Shown here: one piece after another, positions 61,983-64,000 of the stretch
How the letters are laid out: each line of letters begins with the position of its first letter
Numbering within the stretch: the first letter of the stretch is position 1
Source of the DNA: Picochlorum sp. 'celeri'
Taxonomy: Eukaryota; Chlorophyta; Trebouxiophyceae
DNA: 64,000 bases
Reading direction: 5' to 3'
Assembly (NCBI GenBank): GCA_010909725.1
Contig: JAACMV010000020.1
Span: 124,001-188,000, forward strand
The notes under the pieces: model-generated
Seen by the model: the letters and a program-made list of their open reading frames with translations, nothing else
The model's database searches: none
What the model was told of the DNA's origin: nothing
Made by a program: the position numbers and the translations under genes

Positions 61983-63359
61983 ATGGAAAGGAGAAAATTC
62001 CTGTTTCTATTCATCGGCAGCGTTGCCTGTGTTTGTCCAATTATATTTGGGTGCGTCTTTGGAATACCAAAGTCAAACAAGGCAACAGCCCCAGAGAATG
62101 TCATTGAAAATTCAACAAATCAGCCGCGAGCGTATTCGAATCTCTACTTTCCAGTTAACAGATCTGGTATCGCTTTGACAAGATACGTGAGCGGGAATGG
62201 TACCTCTTTTCATGATGTTGTCATCATAGGAGCAGGGCTCTCTGGCCTCTCAGCAGCACTGAAACTTTGTCAGGAAATGCCAGACCTCGATATTCTCCTT
62301 CTTGAAGCTTCTGATACGCCAGGTGGAAGAATATTCAGCACCCAGATGCGCAACAATACGTCGTATATCGACGTCGGTGCCCGCTGGCTCATTGGTTCTG
62401 ACCAAAATGCACTCCAAGCCTTGGCAAACCTTGCACATGTTCACAGGGCAAGAGAGCGTCGTGTTACAAGGATGGAGATGTTGAGAAGTATGTTTTCTCT
62501 ATCTCTCTGTAGCAATACCACTTCCTCCGAGTCAGGACTATGCACGCAATCCGCAGATGAATTCGATGATGTGATGCTTGGTGGAGCACACAAGATTATT
62601 GAGTATCTGGTCACACTACTAGCAGAGACAAGCTGCCATGTGTCGATTCAATTTAATACAAAGGTCTCAAATATAACCACAACAGACTCAATTGCTTCAG
62701 TGCGAACAGAGGATGGTCGAGTGTATCCAGCATCCTACATCATCTCCTCCATCCCAGCAGGTGTGCTGCAAGAATCATCAGTCTCGTTTCAGCCAGGCCT
62801 GCCACATGTGATTCATCAAGCTATCCAAAACCTCCATGTGATCAAAACAAGTGTGATTCATGTGGCATTGAGTGAGTCTATTCCGAGCATGAGGGAACCA
62901 TATTATAGTGTAGTGGTGGACCAGGAAGGAGACAAGCACCTGGATGTGGTGAACCTCATGTCATTCACGGGCGACAACCTGCTCGCTCTGTATGCAAATC
63001 ATCGTCTATCGATAGATCTTGAGGAGATATCAGATGAGGATATCATGCGAATGATATCCAACTCGCTGCAGCGTGCCTTTGGGACAGCACCATCCATATC
63101 CAACTTTTTGGTATCCCACTGGGGCTTGCACCCATACGTACGTGGAGCATACACCACCCTATCTGACTGTAGCACCCCTCAAGACCGGGCAACCTTGCGA
63201 GAACCCATAGGGGGTAGACTCGTCTTCACAGGAGAATGGGTGGCATCCGTCAGTCCTGGGACCTTGACTGGAGCCTTTCTCTCAGGGATTGAATCTGCTC
63301 TCAGAATCCTGGAAGCATTCGATGATCAAACCTGCACATCCGCCATGGAAAATTGTTAA
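61983..63359 (+). CDS. Flavin amine oxidase (polyamine oxidase-like), secretory/membrane-anchored
   Basis: 458 residues. An N-terminal hydrophobic signal anchor (FLFLFIGSVACVCPIIFGCVFG) precedes the FAD dinucleotide motif HDVVIIGAGLSGLSAALKL with downstream LLLEASDTPGGRI. The C-terminal FAD motif GGRLVFTGEWVAS and the closing ALRILEAF are intact. The middle part (substrate domain) is shorter than in plant polyamine oxidases; a stretch of about 60-90 residues around RSMFSLSLCSNTTSSESG appears reduced. Asn-x-Ser/Thr sites fit a lumenal or external location. Substrate may be a polyamine or another amine. Confidence 0.82.
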   Translation: MERRKFLFLFIGSVACVCPIIFGCVFGIPKSNKATAPENVIENSTNQPRAYSNLYFPVNRSGIALTRYVSGNGTSFHDVVIIGAGLSGLSAALKLCQEMPDLDILLLEASDTPGGRIFSTQMRNNTSYIDVGARWLIGSDQNALQALANLAHVHRARERRVTRMEMLRSMFSLSLCSNTTSSESGLCTQSADEFDDVMLGGAHKIIEYLVTLLAETSCHVSIQFNTKVSNITTTDSIASVRTEDGRVYPASYIISSIPAGVLQESSVSFQPGLPHVIHQAIQNLHVIKTSVIHVALSESIPSMREPYYSVVVDQEGDKHLDVVNLMSFTGDNLLALYANHRLSIDLEEISDEDIMRMISNSLQRAFGTAPSISNFLVSHWGLHPYVRGAYTTLSDCSTPQDRATLREPIGGRLVFTGEWVASVSPGTLTGAFLSGIESALRILEAFDDQTCTSAMENC

Positions 63360-63370
63360 AAATATATATA

Positions 63371-64000
63371 ATGAATAAAATGACATCCCTTGTGCTACGT
63401 TCTGCCCGTGTCGTATCGACCAGAGCGCATCTATCCCGTTTCTCAGCATGGACCGATATGACAACCTTCTCACCATCCCTGGTGAGACGAGCATATACAG
63501 AGTCTGCGTTTGGTTATAAAACACCAGTAATATCACGCACAGTCGGAATGATTGGAAGAAGCTACGGGTCCAACGCCCCACCACCGGACATTGAGGAAAC
63601 TGAGTTTAATCCAGCTATTGCTAACAATATCAGCATTATTGGAAATGTGGGAAGAAAACCCGAGATGAAATACCTTGAGAGCGGGAGTAAAGTGACCAAT
63701 TTTCCAGTTGCTTTTACTGACAGACGAGATGGAGATACTCAGTGGTTTGACGTGGAAGCTTGGGATGAATTGGCGGATATTGCCAACTTGTATGTTGATA
63801 AGGGAGAGCGAGTGGCACTTCAAGGGAGGCTCAAGGTTCAGGATTGGACGGATAGGGAGGGTAACACGAGGAAGAGTCTTCGAATAGTCGCTCAGCAGAT
63901 TAAAAAGGTGAAACGAAATTCCATGTATGGTACCAATCAAATGGATGCTCAAAGGCAGGTATTCTCTGGGCAAGATGAGCAGCAACCGCCGCGACAGGCA
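63371..64000 (+). CDS. Organellar single-stranded DNA-binding protein (SSB), 5' part, truncated by window end
   Basis: The ATG at 63371 opens a frame that is still open at 64000 (210 codons), so the gene continues outside. A long basic, Ser/Arg/Thr-rich leader of about 85 residues fits mitochondrial or plastid import. The OB fold follows: NISIIGNVGRKPEMKYL, VTNFPVAFTDRRDGDTQWFDVEAWDELADI, YVDKGERVALQGRLKVQDW and the last beta strand SLRIVAQQIKKV. These are the successive strands of bacterial-type SSB. It coats single-stranded organelle DNA in replication and repair. The tail after the OB fold is Gln-rich. It starts only 11 bp after the amine oxidase stop on the same strand. Confidence 0.9.
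   Translation, partial: MNKMTSLVLRSARVVSTRAHLSRFSAWTDMTTFSPSLVRRAYTESAFGYKTPVISRTVGMIGRSYGSNAPPPDIEETEFNPAIANNISIIGNVGRKPEMKYLESGSKVTNFPVAFTDRRDGDTQWFDVEAWDELADIANLYVDKGERVALQGRLKVQDWTDREGNTRKSLRIVAQQIKKVKRNSMYGTNQMDAQRQVFSGQDEQQPPRQA

Overview
The window reads as nuclear DNA of a photosynthetic eukaryote, most likely a unicellular or simple alga with a compact genome. Protein genes are cut by short spliceosomal introns, mostly 56-90 nt, with GTRNGT-type donors (gtacgt, gtatgt, gtgcgt, gtgagt) and NCAG or NTAG acceptors. Genes are dense on both strands, and several convergent pairs have stop codons only 5-112 nt apart. Algal identity rests mainly on a plastid-type fatty acid photodecarboxylase (FAP) with its diagnostic Cys and Arg, an ArgC with a leader peptide, and two further proteins with possible organelle leaders. 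The lineage (red, green, glaucophyte or secondary alga) could not be decided. No CRISPR array, rRNA, tRNA or recognisable transposon was seen. I rebuilt exon-intron structures by hand from splice signals, reading phase and protein-family continuity. Intron edges may be off by one or two bases where two signals fit.

Layout. 1-6.9 kb: 3' end of a GPI1/PIG-Q GPI-anchor gene, a MAP kinase whose activation-loop TxY has become P-E-Y, RPL26 with an unusually long intron, an ABC1-type kinase, and a C2H2 zinc-finger protein whose stop lies 5 bp from that of the kinase. 6.9-16.8 kb: a G3BP-like NTF2/RRM protein, GCN5 with a one-base homopolymer frameshift inside its bromodomain, inositol polyphosphate multikinase, ArgC, RBM42, an OTUD6-like deubiquitinase, a small basic two-exon gene and phosphopantothenate-cysteine ligase (CoA synthesis). 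17.9-31.4 kb: a membrane/coiled-coil protein, a possible small antisense-overlapping gene, FAP, DCAF11, a Cys-rich/TPR/J-domain protein, a RING membrane protein, a DAG-lipase-like enzyme and a GNAT/FemAB-like protein. 31.4-45.4 kb: a seven-exon TPR-like gene (SPO22/ZIP4 type, tentative), TELO2, a tail-to-tail pair of secretory-pathway paralogues of unknown family, a GT61 glycosyltransferase and a large FUSC-like membrane protein. 45.7-64 kb: two aminotransferases separated by one base, an acidic repeat protein, a hidden 63-aa membrane protein, a prolyl 4-hydroxylase-like enzyme, tomosyn with an R-SNARE, an EXS-domain protein, farnesyltransferase beta with a large insertion, a TRF4-type nucleotidyltransferase, a flavin amine oxidase and the 5' part of an organellar SSB.

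Most genes are unrelated housekeeping functions, as expected in a compact nuclear genome. The parts that invite a second look are the unknown paralogue pair beside GT61, the dicistron-like aminotransferase pair, the altered active sites (MAP kinase, DAG lipase), the frameshifted GCN5, the insertion in farnesyltransferase beta, and a 14-bp palindrome shared by two 5' regions.
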